Assembly (NCBI RefSeq): GCF_002155965.1
Contig: NZ_MUMH01000035.1
Span: 1 to 52,881 of the forward strand
Source: Allokutzneria sp. NRRL B-24872
GTDB lineage: Bacteria > Actinomycetota > Actinomycetes > Mycobacteriales > Pseudonocardiaceae
Length of the DNA: 52,881 bases
Direction of reading: 5' to 3'
The notes beneath the pieces were generated by a model. It worked only from the letters and a program-made list of their open reading frames with translations, was not told where the DNA came from and made no database searches. Below, piece after piece: positions 7,035 through 15,062 of this stretch; position 1 is the first letter of the stretch, and the number at the start of each line of letters is the position of its first letter. Made by a program: the position numbers and the translations under genes.

Positions 7035-8345
7035 ATGGCGGGCAGGTCCAACACGCTGAGGGTGGTCGGCGCCAGTCTCGCCGGCACCACGGTGGAGTGG
7101 TACGACTTCTACATCTACGGCACGGCCGCGGCGCTGGTGTTCAACAAGCTGTTCTTCCCGGCGTCGGACCCGCTGGTCGGCACGCTGCTGGCGTTCGTGA
7201 CCTACGCGATCGGCTTCCTGGCGCGGCCGCTGGGCGGGCTGGTGTTCGGCCACTACGGCGACCGGCTCGGGCGGAAGAAACTGCTGGTCGCGAGCCTGTT
7301 GATGATGGGGATCGCGACCTTCGCGATGGGGTTGCTGCCGACCTACGCCTCCATCGGGATCGGCGCGCCGATCCTGTTGACGCTGCTGCGCCTGGTGCAG
7401 GGCTTCGCGGTGGGCGGCGAGTGGGGCGGCGCGGTGCTGATCGTCTCCGAGCACGGCTCGGACAAGCACCGCGGCTTCTGGGCGTCCTGGCCGCAGGCCG
7501 GAGTGCCGGGCGGCAACATCCTCGCATCGGCGGCGATGGCGGTGCTCTCGGCGACGCAGAGCAACGAGGACTTCCTGTCGTGGGGTTGGCGCGTGCCGTT
7601 CCTGTTCTCCGGCGTGCTGGTGCTGATCGGCATGTGGATCAGGCTCTCCATCGCGGAGTCGCCGGTCTTCGTCGAAGCCGCGGAGCAAGCCAAGGGCACC
7701 GACGAGCGTCCTCCGGTGTCGGTGGTGTTCACCCGCTACCGCAAGGAAATCCTGATCACGATGGGCGCCCGCTTCGCCGAGAACGCGGGCTACTACCTGA
7801 TCACCGCGTTCGTGCTGGTGTACGTGGAGCAGCACCTGAAGCTCGACCGCGGCGTCGCGTTGAACGCGGTGCTGATCGCCTCGGCGGTGCACTTCGTGGT
7901 GATCCCGCTGTGGGGAGCGCTGTCGGACCGCGTGGGCAGGCGCCCGGTCTACCTGTTCGGCGCGGCCGGGACGGGCGTGTGGGCGTTCGGTTTCTTCGCG
8001 CTGCTGGACCTGCGCTCCTTCGGCGCGATCACGCTCGCGGTCACGATCGGACTGGTCTTCCACGGCGCGATGTACGGGCCGCAGGCCGCCTACTTCGCGG
8101 AGATGTTCGGCACCCGGGTCCGCTACTCCGGCTCCTCGATCGGCTACCAGCTGGCGTCGATCTTCGCGGGCTCGCTGGCACCGATCATCGCGACGGCGCT
8201 GCTGGCGGCCTACGGCGGCTGGTTCGCGATCGCGCTCTACCTCGCGGGGATGTCGGTGATCTCGGTGGTCGCCGTGGCGCTCTCCCCCGAGACCCGGCAC
8301 CGCGACCTGCGCGCCGACCCCGACCAGATCCCCGCTACCCCATAG
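7035..8345 (+). CDS. MFS transporter, metabolite:H+ symporter (MHS) family
   Basis: 436 residues from ATG 7035 after a GGGGAGG site. The N-terminus carries GASLAGTTVEWYDFYIYGTAAAL, diagnostic of the MHS group of 12-helix secondary transporters for organic acids, betaines and shikimate-type substrates. The MFS loop motif GHYGDRLGRKK follows helix 2, and FAVGGEWGGAVLIVSEH marks helix 4-5. Predicted in the cytoplasmic membrane. It is followed after 9 bp by a PucR-family regulator, which probably senses the same or a related substrate. The substrate cannot be named from sequence. Confidence 0.88.
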   Translation: MAGRSNTLRVVGASLAGTTVEWYDFYIYGTAAALVFNKLFFPASDPLVGTLLAFVTYAIGFLARPLGGLVFGHYGDRLGRKKLLVASLLMMGIATFAMGLLPTYASIGIGAPILLTLLRLVQGFAVGGEWGGAVLIVSEHGSDKHRGFWASWPQAGVPGGNILASAAMAVLSATQSNEDFLSWGWRVPFLFSGVLVLIGMWIRLSIAESPVFVEAAEQAKGTDERPPVSVVFTRYRKEILITMGARFAENAGYYLITAFVLVYVEQHLKLDRGVALNAVLIASAVHFVVIPLWGALSDRVGRRPVYLFGAAGTGVWAFGFFALLDLRSFGAITLAVTIGLVFHGAMYGPQAAYFAEMFGTRVRYSGSSIGYQLASIFAGSLAPIIATALLAAYGGWFAIALYLAGMSVISVVAVALSPETRHRDLRADPDQIPATP

Positions 8346-8354
8346 TTTGGGGGC

Positions 8355-9374
8355 GTGACGGTGGTCGAGCGGTTGGTGGCCGTCGCCGCCGCGGGCGGCG
8401 GAGCGGGCGGGCTCGCGGAGGTGGTCGCGGGCTGGCTCGGCGGAACGGTGGTGATCACCGACGCGGAGGGCCGGGAGCTGGCGCGCGCGGGGAGCCGGCG
8501 CGGCGGACCGGCGCTCAAGGTCGCGGCGCTCGCGCACGGGCGGCGGGTCGGCGAGGTCAGCCGCACCGGGCCGGAGCTCGACGGCGAGGGGCGGCGGAAC
8601 CTGGACGTGGCCGCCTCGGTGATCGCGCTCGACCTGCTGGTCCGCGAGTGCGCCTTCGCGGCCGAGGAGCGCGAGCGCGGACAGTTGCTCTCCGACCTCC
8701 TCAACGGACACGCGCCTCAGCACGAGCGCGCGCGGCGGTTCGGACTCGACCTCGACGCGCCGTGCTCCGTCGTGGTGCTCGCCGGTCCTGCCGGGCTCGC
8801 GTCGGCGGCGGCGCACTTCGCGAGCTCGCACGGCGGCCTCTCCACTGAGCACGAGGACCACGTCGTGCTGCTGCTCCCCGGGGGCGACGCGGCCGACCAC
8901 GCGGAGCGGAGCGCGCGCGTGCTCGGCGCGGAGCTGCGCAAGCCCGTGACGGCAGGAGCGGCTTCGGATTCGGGCTCGGGCGAGGTGCGGGCCGCGCACG
9001 CGGAGGCCGCGCGCTGCCTGACCGCGCTGCGGGCGCTGGGCGGAGCCGGGCGCGGAGCGAGCGCGGAGCAGCTGGGCTTCGTCGGCCTGGTGCTCGGCGA
9101 GCAGCCGGAGCCGAAGGCGTTCGTCCGGGCGACGATCGGAGCGCTGCTGGATCACGACGCGAGGCGCGGGACGAGCCTGGTGCCGACGCTGCGCGCGTAC
9201 TTCGCGGCAGGGCGCAGTCCGACCAGGGCGAAGGACCTGCTGAACGTGCACGTCAACACGGTGGCGCAGCGGTTGGAGCGGATCTCCGCGCTGCTCGGGC
9301 CGGGCTGGCAGGAGCCAGCACGCGCGCTGGAGACCGAACTCGCGTTGCGGCTGCTCGACCTGATCCGAATGTGA
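8355..9374 (+). CDS. PucR-family C-terminal HTH regulator
   Basis: 339 residues from GTG 8355, with GGGGGC upstream. The C-terminal 60 residues contain RSPTRAKDLLNVHVNTVAQRLERISALLG, the PucR/CdaR-type helix-turn-helix (pattern xxT..LhvHvNTv.yRL.ri). The central part (about 125-250) resembles the GGDEF-like middle domain of these proteins. Unlike the regulator at 16654 it lacks the long N-terminal PUR domain; its first about 110 residues look like a small ligand-binding region. Linked to the MHS transporter by 9 bp, so it likely controls it. Confidence 0.82.
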   Translation: MTVVERLVAVAAAGGGAGGLAEVVAGWLGGTVVITDAEGRELARAGSRRGGPALKVAALAHGRRVGEVSRTGPELDGEGRRNLDVAASVIALDLLVRECAFAAEERERGQLLSDLLNGHAPQHERARRFGLDLDAPCSVVVLAGPAGLASAAAHFASSHGGLSTEHEDHVVLLLPGGDAADHAERSARVLGAELRKPVTAGAASDSGSGEVRAAHAEAARCLTALRALGGAGRGASAEQLGFVGLVLGEQPEPKAFVRATIGALLDHDARRGTSLVPTLRAYFAAGRSPTRAKDLLNVHVNTVAQRLERISALLGPGWQEPARALETELALRLLDLIRM

Positions 9375-9590
9375 ATATCTGTGTAAGTGTGAAAAAATCT
9401 ATTACCCCGCTAATGGACCTGTCCGGTCGACTTTGCCGAATTTAGACTGGGGAATAGCCGTATCCGCAGGTCAGACCAGACGAGCCGAAGCGCCGGTCGG
9501 GGTGGTGCGATGCTCCAGGAAAGAGTGGGACCACGTTCGAAAAACGGACAACTGTGTACGTTACCCGCTGGTACCTCTAGGCTGCGGGGC

Positions 9591-10733
9591 GTGGTGACCC
9601 GGCGCGACAACGACGGGGCGAGCGGCTGGCTGCCCAGCGGGGCGGACTGTCGCTACGCGGTGGTGCTCGCGGTACTGGTGCTCGTCGGCTCGACGCTGCT
9701 CGGCGAGCTGCTCGACGACGCACGTCCGCCCGACGCGTGGGGCTTCGCGCTCGCGCTGATCAGCTCGGCGGCCCTGGCGTGGCGGCGGAGGGCTCCGCTG
9801 GCCGCGCTCGCGGTGACGGTGGTGGCGGTCGGCGTCTACACGCTGCTGGGCAACCCCTACGGCCCGATCCACCTGTGCATGGTGCTGGCGATGTTCGAGG
9901 TGGCGCTGCGCCGCTCGGCCGCGACCTCGGGCCTGGCCTGCGGTGCCGCCGCGGCGGGCGGGGTGGCCTTCGCGCTGCCCAGGCTGATGGTCGACTTCCG
10001 GCAGCCCGCGCTGATCGTGATCGCGTGGACCGGCTGGTTCGTCGTCCCCTGGCTGCTCGGCAGGCTCGCCCAGGTCAGGCAGGCGGCGTCGGACCGGATG
10101 CGGCACGCGCTGATGGCCAAGGCCGCGCTGGAGGAGCGGATGCGGATCGCCCGCGAGGTGCACGACGTCGCCGGGCACGGGTTCGCGGTGGTGGCGATGC
10201 AGGCCGGGGCGGCGCAGGTGGCACTGGAGGCGCAGCCGGACCAGACCAAGGCCGCGCTGGAAGCGATCCGGTTGACCAGCACCCAGGCCTTGGCCGAGCT
10301 GCGGTCGGCGTTGGACACGATCCACGCCAGGGACACCGACTGCCCCGCGGCCACCGGGCTTCGCGGACTGCCTGCGCTCATGTCGAGGGTGCGCGCCGGC
10401 GGGATGCTCGTGGAGCAGGAGGTCAACCTGAGGGCGGAGGAACTGCCCGAGGACATCGACGCGGCGGTCTACCGCGTGGTGCAGGAGTCGCTGACCAACG
10501 TGCTCCGGCACGCTGGGCCGACCAGCGCGAAGGTGCGGGTCTGCCGAGAGGCCGACGAGATCGTGGTCGAGGTCGCCGACCGGGGCCGGGGCGCGGTGCA
10601 GCGGGCCAAACCGCCCGGTCGCGGGCTCACCGGCATGCGCGCCAGGGTCGAGGACGCGGGCGGCAGCTTCCTCGCCGGGCCGCGCGTCGGCGGCGGCTTC
10701 GAGGTCCGCGCCCGCTTCCCCTGCCGGGTCTGA
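9591..10733 (+). CDS. Orphan sensor histidine kinase (NarL/DesK-type)
   Basis: 380 residues from GTG 9591; the adjacent GTG 9594 is equally possible. Four to six hydrophobic segments span residues 20-160. The HisKA_3 dimerisation domain has REVHDVAGHGFAVVAMQ with the phospho-acceptor at about H191. A HATPase_c domain follows, with VVQESLTNVLRHAG (N box), ADRGRG and GRGLTGMRARV (G boxes). These kinases normally sit beside a NarL-type response regulator, but none lies within several genes here, so its partner is elsewhere. A TAGGCT box at 9578-9583, eight bases from the GTG, and a weak ribosome site suggest a leaderless transcript. Confidence 0.85.
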   Translation: MVTRRDNDGASGWLPSGADCRYAVVLAVLVLVGSTLLGELLDDARPPDAWGFALALISSAALAWRRRAPLAALAVTVVAVGVYTLLGNPYGPIHLCMVLAMFEVALRRSAATSGLACGAAAAGGVAFALPRLMVDFRQPALIVIAWTGWFVVPWLLGRLAQVRQAASDRMRHALMAKAALEERMRIAREVHDVAGHGFAVVAMQAGAAQVALEAQPDQTKAALEAIRLTSTQALAELRSALDTIHARDTDCPAATGLRGLPALMSRVRAGGMLVEQEVNLRAEELPEDIDAAVYRVVQESLTNVLRHAGPTSAKVRVCREADEIVVEVADRGRGAVQRAKPPGRGLTGMRARVEDAGGSFLAGPRVGGGFEVRARFPCRV

Positions 10734-10741
10734 CTCAGGCC

Positions 10742-11188
10742 TCAGCGCTTGTAGAGACGGGTCTCCGAACCGCACACGTCCTTGCCGTCGTCCATCTTGC
10801 GGCAGACGCGGAAGCGGATGCCCTCGGGCCCGGCGATGCTGGTCATGTGCATGTTCTTCGGACCGGCGGTGGCCCTGTTGTAGGTGGGGCCGACGAAGTA
10901 CTTCCAGTCGGTGTCGGGCAGGTTGTTGTAGACGACCTTCCACTGCACGCCGGTGCGGCCGTGGCCGTCCTTGGGATCGGCGGTGAGGGTCAGTTCGAAG
11001 GGCCACTTGCTGTGCGGACCCGCGGGCCCGTCCTGCCTCGGCTTCCAGACGATCTTGCCCCAGCCGTAGCCGTCCTTGCTCTCGAACTTGGCGACGGTCT
11101 CGGCGAGCGCGGGGGTGGCGGTGCCGAGAACGAGCACGGCCGCGAGCGCGGCGGAGGTGAGGGCGCGGCGGCGGTTCGCGGTGGTCAT
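10742..11188 (-). CDS. Secreted protein of unknown function
   Basis: 148 residues from ATG 11188. Residues 1-29 are a Sec signal peptide (RRRALTSAALAAVLVLG...ALA-ETV). The mature domain is about 120 residues, strand-rich and tryptophan/tyrosine-rich (GYGWGKIVWKPRQ, GVQWKVVYNNLPDTDWKYFVGPTY), with a likely disulfide (FRVCRKMDDGKDVCGSE). It ends 8 bp from the stop of the convergent histidine kinase. No known family. Confidence 0.7.
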   Translation of the reverse strand: MTTANRRRALTSAALAAVLVLGTATPALAETVAKFESKDGYGWGKIVWKPRQDGPAGPHSKWPFELTLTADPKDGHGRTGVQWKVVYNNLPDTDWKYFVGPTYNRATAGPKNMHMTSIAGPEGIRFRVCRKMDDGKDVCGSETRLYKR

Positions 11189-11254
11189 GCCGCGTATCGG
11201 ACCCTCGCTCGCGATCCGGTTTCAAGCATTTCGGCGAGAACCCCGAGCATAAGC

Positions 11255-11288
11255 TTGACGGAGTCAACTATATTATTGACGTGGTCAA
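11255..11288 (+). promoter_or_regulatory. Twin palindromic operator over a leaderless promoter
   Basis: Two near-identical palindromes, TTGACGGAGTCAA (11255-11267) and TTGACGTGGTCAA (11276-11288), share the form TTGAC-N3-GTCAA. Their centres are 21 bp apart, two helical turns. A TATATT -10 box (11269-11274) lies between them, and the GTG start codon at 11281 falls inside the second copy. With TATATT placed there, transcription would start at about 11281, giving a leaderless mRNA. This fits autorepression by the encoded MarR domain (inference). Confidence 0.7.
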
Positions 11289-12186
11289 TGATTCGGTGGT
11301 CTCGTCAGTCCGGGCGTTCTCGCGGTTCTACACGAACTCGGTGGGCGCACTGCGCTACGGCGCGTTCTCGCTGACCGAGGCGCGCGTGCTGTTCGAGCTG
11401 GCGCAGTGCGAGTCGGCCGACGTCGCGGACCTGCGCAAGGAGCTGGACGTGGACGCCGGGTACCTCAGCAGGCTGCTGACCCGCTTCGACGCCGACGGGC
11501 TGACCACCCGCGCGAAGTCCGCTGTGGACGCTCGACGCCAGGTGATCAGCTTGACGGACAAGGGAAGGGCGACTCAGCGCGAGCTGGACGACGCGTCCTC
11601 GGGCCAGGTGGCCGCGCTGCTGGACGGGCTCAGCGAGCAGGAGCGGGGCGAGGTCGTCGGCGCCATGAACACCATCCGGCGACTGCTCGGCGGCGAAGCG
11701 AAGGACCGCACCCTGGTGCTGCGGCCGACGCGGGTCGGCGACTACGGCTGGGTGGTGCAGCGGCACGGCGAGCTGTACGCGCGGGAGTACGGATGGGACG
11801 CGAGCTTCGAGTCGCTGGTCGCGCGGATCGTGGCGGACTTCGTCGACGGGCACGACTCCGCGCGCGAGGCCGGGTGGATCGCCGAGGTCGACGGCGAGCG
11901 CGTGGGCTGCGTGTTCTGCTTGAAGGAGGACGACGCGACGGCCAAGCTGCGGATCTTGCTGGTGGAGCCGAGCGCGCGCGGCACGGGCGTCGGCGCGCGC
12001 TTGGTCGAGGAGTGCGAGCGCTTCGCGAGGGCAGCCGGGTACAAGCGGATCACCTTGTGGACCAACGACGTCCTGAGCTCGGCGCGGCGGATCTACCAGC
12101 GCGCGGGCTACGTGCTGGTGGACGAGGAGCGGCACCGCAGCTTCGGCGCCGAGCTGAACGGGCAGAACTGGGCCAAGGACCTCTGA
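11281..12186 (+). CDS. MarR-family regulator fused to GNAT acetyltransferase
   Basis: 301 residues from GTG 11281. Residues 1-145 are a MarR winged helix (LTEARVLFELAQ, LDVDAGYLSRLLTRFDADGLTTR, then the wing VDARRQVISLTDKG). Residues about 150-300 are a GNAT N-acetyltransferase with the acetyl-CoA loop LVEPSARGTGVGARLVEEC and the C-terminal SARRIYQRAGYVLV. Such bifunctional proteins are a known architecture, and the acetylated substrate is generally unknown. No ribosome-binding site precedes the start. The overlapping double operator suggests self-control. It stands alone between an unrelated secreted protein and GH3. Confidence 0.9.
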   Translation: MVNDSVVSSVRAFSRFYTNSVGALRYGAFSLTEARVLFELAQCESADVADLRKELDVDAGYLSRLLTRFDADGLTTRAKSAVDARRQVISLTDKGRATQRELDDASSGQVAALLDGLSEQERGEVVGAMNTIRRLLGGEAKDRTLVLRPTRVGDYGWVVQRHGELYAREYGWDASFESLVARIVADFVDGHDSAREAGWIAEVDGERVGCVFCLKEDDATAKLRILLVEPSARGTGVGARLVEECERFARAAGYKRITLWTNDVLSSARRIYQRAGYVLVDEERHRSFGAELNGQNWAKDL

Positions 12187-12206
12187 GCTGGCCTCTGGAC
12201 AAGCTC

Positions 12207-12220
12207 GGGAAAGCGCTCTC
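12207..12220 (+). promoter_or_regulatory. Candidate LacI-family operator ahead of GH3
   Basis: GGAAAGCGCTCTCA (about 12208-12221) is centred on GCGC and matches 10 of 14 positions of the actinomycete CebR-type box TGGGAGCGCTCCCA. It lies about 85 bp upstream of the GH3 glucosidase start, a suitable place for sugar-dependent repression. No LacI-family gene is in the window, so the regulator would act in trans. Based on motif resemblance only. Confidence 0.35.
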
Positions 12221-12304
12221 ACCCGTTCTGCCCTGTCGCCGGAGGGCGGCGGCCGTCATTGTTGTGACTCCCAACAATCCCGCCGCCGAACGGGAGGTGT
12301 TCGG

Positions 12305-14536
12305 ATGAGAGCGCGTGTGGCGGTGGCCCTCGCGACGGCGGGTCTGATGGCAACCTCGTTGCTGAGCTCGACTGTGACGGCGTCGGCGCAGCAGGTCGTC
12401 TACCTGGACAAGGGCGCGGCGGTGCAGGACCGCGTCAGCGATCTGATGGCGCGGATGACGTTGGCCGACAAGCTCGGGCAGATGGTGCAGACCGAGCGCA
12501 AGGCCGTGCAGCCCGCCGACCTGACCACGCACCGGATCGGCTCGCTGCTCTCCGGCGGCGGCTCGGCCCCGGCGCCCAACACGGCGACGAGCTGGGCCGA
12601 CATGTACGACACCTTCCAGCGGGCCGCGCTGGCGACACCACTGCGCATCCCGATGATCTACGGCGTGGACGCGGTGCACGGGCACAACAACGTGCACGGC
12701 GCGACGATCTTCCCGCACAACATCGGACTCGGTGCGGCCCGCGATCCGGAGCTGGTGCAGCGCATCGGCAAGGCCACCGCCGAGGAGGTCTCGGGCACCG
12801 GGATCGACTGGAACTTCGCGCCGTGCCTGTGCGTGGCCCGCAACGACCGATGGGGTCGCACGTACGAGTCCTTCGGCGAGGAGGCTGAGCTGGCCACGGC
12901 GATGACGACGTTGGTGACCGGGCTCCAGGGCAGCGCGCTCAACGCGCCGGGCTCGGTGCTGGCGACGGCGAAGCACTGGGTCGGCGACGGCGGCACCACG
13001 AACGGCACCGACCAGGGCGACACCGAGGTGTCCGAGGCCGAGCTGCGCTCGCGGCACATCACCCCCTTCCGCGAGGCGATCCGGCGCGGCGTGGGCTCGG
13101 TGATGATCTCCTACAGCAGCTGGAACGGCGTGAAGCTGCACGCGCACAAGTACCTGGTGACCGACGTGCTCAAGGCGGAGCTGGGCTTCTCCGGAATCGT
13201 GATCTCCGACTGGGACGCCATCGACAAGATCGACGGCCAGCCGGGATTCACGCCGGAGGAGGTCCGCGCCTCGGTCAACGCGGGCATCGACATGATCATG
13301 GTGTCCGCGGAGTGGCGGCGGTTCCTCGACCTGCTGCGCGCCGAGGTGGAGTCCGGGCGCGTGCCGATGGCGCGGATCGACGACGCCAACCGCCGCATCC
13401 TGACGAAGAAGTTCGAGCTGGGCCTGTTCGAGAAGCCGTTCACCGACCGCTCGTACACCTCGACCGTGGGCAGTCCCGCGCACCGCGCGCTGGCTCGCGA
13501 AGCCGTGCGCAAGTCGCAGGTGTTGCTGAAGAACGCCAACGGTGTGCTGCCGTTGCCGAAGACCGCGGACAAGCTCTTCGTCGCGGGCAAGAGCGCTTCG
13601 GACATCGGCAACCAGTCCGGCGGCTGGACCATCGAGTGGCAGGGCAAGAGCGGCGCGATCACGCCGGGAACCACTGTCCTGCAAGGCATTCAGCAGGCGG
13701 TGCAAGGAACGACGGTCACCTACAACCGCAACGGTGACGGCATCAACGACACCTACAAGGCAGCTGTCGCGGTCGTCGGCGAGACCCCGTACGCGGAGTA
13801 CAACGGTGATCGGCCCGGCGGCCTCGGCTTGGACTCGGAGGACTTGGCGACTCTGGCCAAGCTCAAGGCGTCCGGAGTGCCCGTGGTCGTGGTGCTGGTT
13901 TCGGGGCGCCCCATGGACATCGCGGCTCAGCTGCCCGACTGGTCGGCGTTGGTCGCGGCGTGGCTGCCCGGCACCGAGGGCGCTGGCGTCGCGGACGTGC
14001 TCTTCGGCGATCACCCGGTGTCCGGCAAGCTCCCGGTGAGCTGGATGCGCTCGGTCTCGCAGCAGCCGATCAACAACGGTGACGGCAAGTCCGCGTTGTT
14101 CGGCTACGGCCACGGCGAGTCGTTCCCGGCGGCGCAGGACGCTTATCAGGTGATCGGCGCGGCCTACTACGACGAGCAGCGCGGAACCGGCGTGCAGCGG
14201 TGCACCGACGGCGGGTGCGGCCAGAACGTCGGGTGGATCGCGAACGGCGACCACCTGGGCTACGCCGACGTGGACTTCGGCTCGACGCCCGCCGCTCGCG
14301 TGACGACGCGCTTCGCTTCGGGCGCGGCGGCCGGTGGTTCTCTGGAGTACCGCCTGGACTCGCCGACCGGTCCCGTCGTGGCCACGCAGGCGATCACTCC
14401 GACCGGTGGCTGGCAGACGTGGGCCAGCGCCACCACCACGGTCACCGGCGCGACCGGCAAGCACCGCCTGTACGTGGTGGCCCGTGGGGGAAGCGGCGAC
14501 TTCGCCAACCTCAACTGGTTCCAGTTCGCCCGCTGA
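12305..14536 (+). CDS. Secreted GH3 beta-glucosidase with C-terminal CBM6-like domain
   Basis: 743 residues from ATG 12305 (GGGAGG upstream). Signal peptide to about residue 28 (TASA-QQ). The GH3 N-terminal barrel has VDAVHGHNNVHGATIFPHNIGLGA, the KHW motif at 223-225 and the nucleophile Asp302 in IVISDWDAID. The C-terminal alpha/beta domain (about 395-600) includes GTEGAGVADVLFGDHPVSGKLPVSW. The last about 130 residues (YDEQRGTG...GYADVDFGS...NLNWFQFAR) look like a CBM6 beta-sandwich. It would hydrolyse terminal beta-glucosidic bonds of oligo- or polysaccharides outside the cell. Monocistronic; ends at a strong hairpin. Confidence 0.93.
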   Translation: MRARVAVALATAGLMATSLLSSTVTASAQQVVYLDKGAAVQDRVSDLMARMTLADKLGQMVQTERKAVQPADLTTHRIGSLLSGGGSAPAPNTATSWADMYDTFQRAALATPLRIPMIYGVDAVHGHNNVHGATIFPHNIGLGAARDPELVQRIGKATAEEVSGTGIDWNFAPCLCVARNDRWGRTYESFGEEAELATAMTTLVTGLQGSALNAPGSVLATAKHWVGDGGTTNGTDQGDTEVSEAELRSRHITPFREAIRRGVGSVMISYSSWNGVKLHAHKYLVTDVLKAELGFSGIVISDWDAIDKIDGQPGFTPEEVRASVNAGIDMIMVSAEWRRFLDLLRAEVESGRVPMARIDDANRRILTKKFELGLFEKPFTDRSYTSTVGSPAHRALAREAVRKSQVLLKNANGVLPLPKTADKLFVAGKSASDIGNQSGGWTIEWQGKSGAITPGTTVLQGIQQAVQGTTVTYNRNGDGINDTYKAAVAVVGETPYAEYNGDRPGGLGLDSEDLATLAKLKASGVPVVVVLVSGRPMDIAAQLPDWSALVAAWLPGTEGAGVADVLFGDHPVSGKLPVSWMRSVSQQPINNGDGKSALFGYGHGESFPAAQDAYQVIGAAYYDEQRGTGVQRCTDGGCGQNVGWIANGDHLGYADVDFGSTPAARVTTRFASGAAAGGSLEYRLDSPTGPVVATQAITPTGGWQTWASATTTVTGATGKHRLYVVARGGSGDFANLNWFQFAR

Positions 14537-14553
14537 GGCCGTCGTCGTTTTTT

Positions 14554-14603
14554 CCCGTTTCGTACTCATAGCGGGTCGGCTACCGCTATGAGTACGAAAC
14601 GGG
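14554..14603. terminator. 21-bp perfect hairpin, bidirectional terminator
   Basis: Arms at 14554-14574 and 14583-14603 are fully complementary over 21 bp around an 8-nt loop. A run of six T precedes the left arm on the plus strand. It sits between the convergent GH3 and RlpA-like genes and can terminate both. Confidence 0.8.
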
Positions 14604-14644
14604 TACCACTGCGGCCTGCGGGGCGTTGGGTTCAGCGGCGGCGT

Positions 14645-15034
14645 TTACGGCTTCTCAGGGACGACGGTGACGGCCACGGCGGTGATGTCGACGGGGGCCA
14701 CGCCCATGGAGAGCGGGGAGATCTTCTCGAAGGCGCCACGGGTCAGGTTCACGCAGCGGTCGCCCTGAGCCGCGAAGCGGTCGTTGACGCGGACCTCGAC
14801 GGACAGGCCGGTGCGCTTGTGCGTCACCTTGAGCTTGGTGTCGAAGGGAAGACTCGCGTGGGCGGCGGTCAGCGCGGTCGGGTCGAGCACTTCGCCGCTC
14901 GCGGTGTAGACCGGCGTGGTGGCCTCGGGGTTGCCGTACCAGGTGGCCACGCACTGCTTGGGCGGCTCCTCGGTAGCGGAGACGGGGGCAGCGAGGCCGA
15001 ACACGAGCACTGCCGCGACGAAAAGGGCGCGCAC
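14645..15034 (-). CDS. Secreted RlpA-like double-psi beta-barrel protein
   Basis: 129 residues from GTG 15034 with a GAGGAG site just upstream. Longer upstream starts were rejected because the signal peptide begins at VRALFVAAVLVFGLAAPVSA. The mature part holds CVATWYGNP, DPTALTAAHASLPFDTKLKVTHK and VEVRVNDRF, the RlpA/expansin-like DPBB core. RlpA proteins bind or cleave peptidoglycan glycan strands. This copy lacks a SPOR domain. The Cys pair (QCVATW and DRCVNL) probably forms a disulfide. It lies 28 bp after the MaoC gene on the same strand, probably independently expressed. Confidence 0.8.
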   Translation of the reverse strand: MRALFVAAVLVFGLAAPVSATEEPPKQCVATWYGNPEATTPVYTASGEVLDPTALTAAHASLPFDTKLKVTHKRTGLSVEVRVNDRFAAQGDRCVNLTRGAFEKISPLSMGVAPVDITAVAVTVVPEKP

Positions 15035-15062
15035 CAAAGGACTCCTCAGTAGACGGACTTGA

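Noticed and set aside
6999-9251. 750-codon minus-strand open frame over the MHS transporter and PucR genes
   Set aside because: Arg/His/Gln-rich antisense product of high-GC coding DNA; the plus-strand genes have clear motifs.
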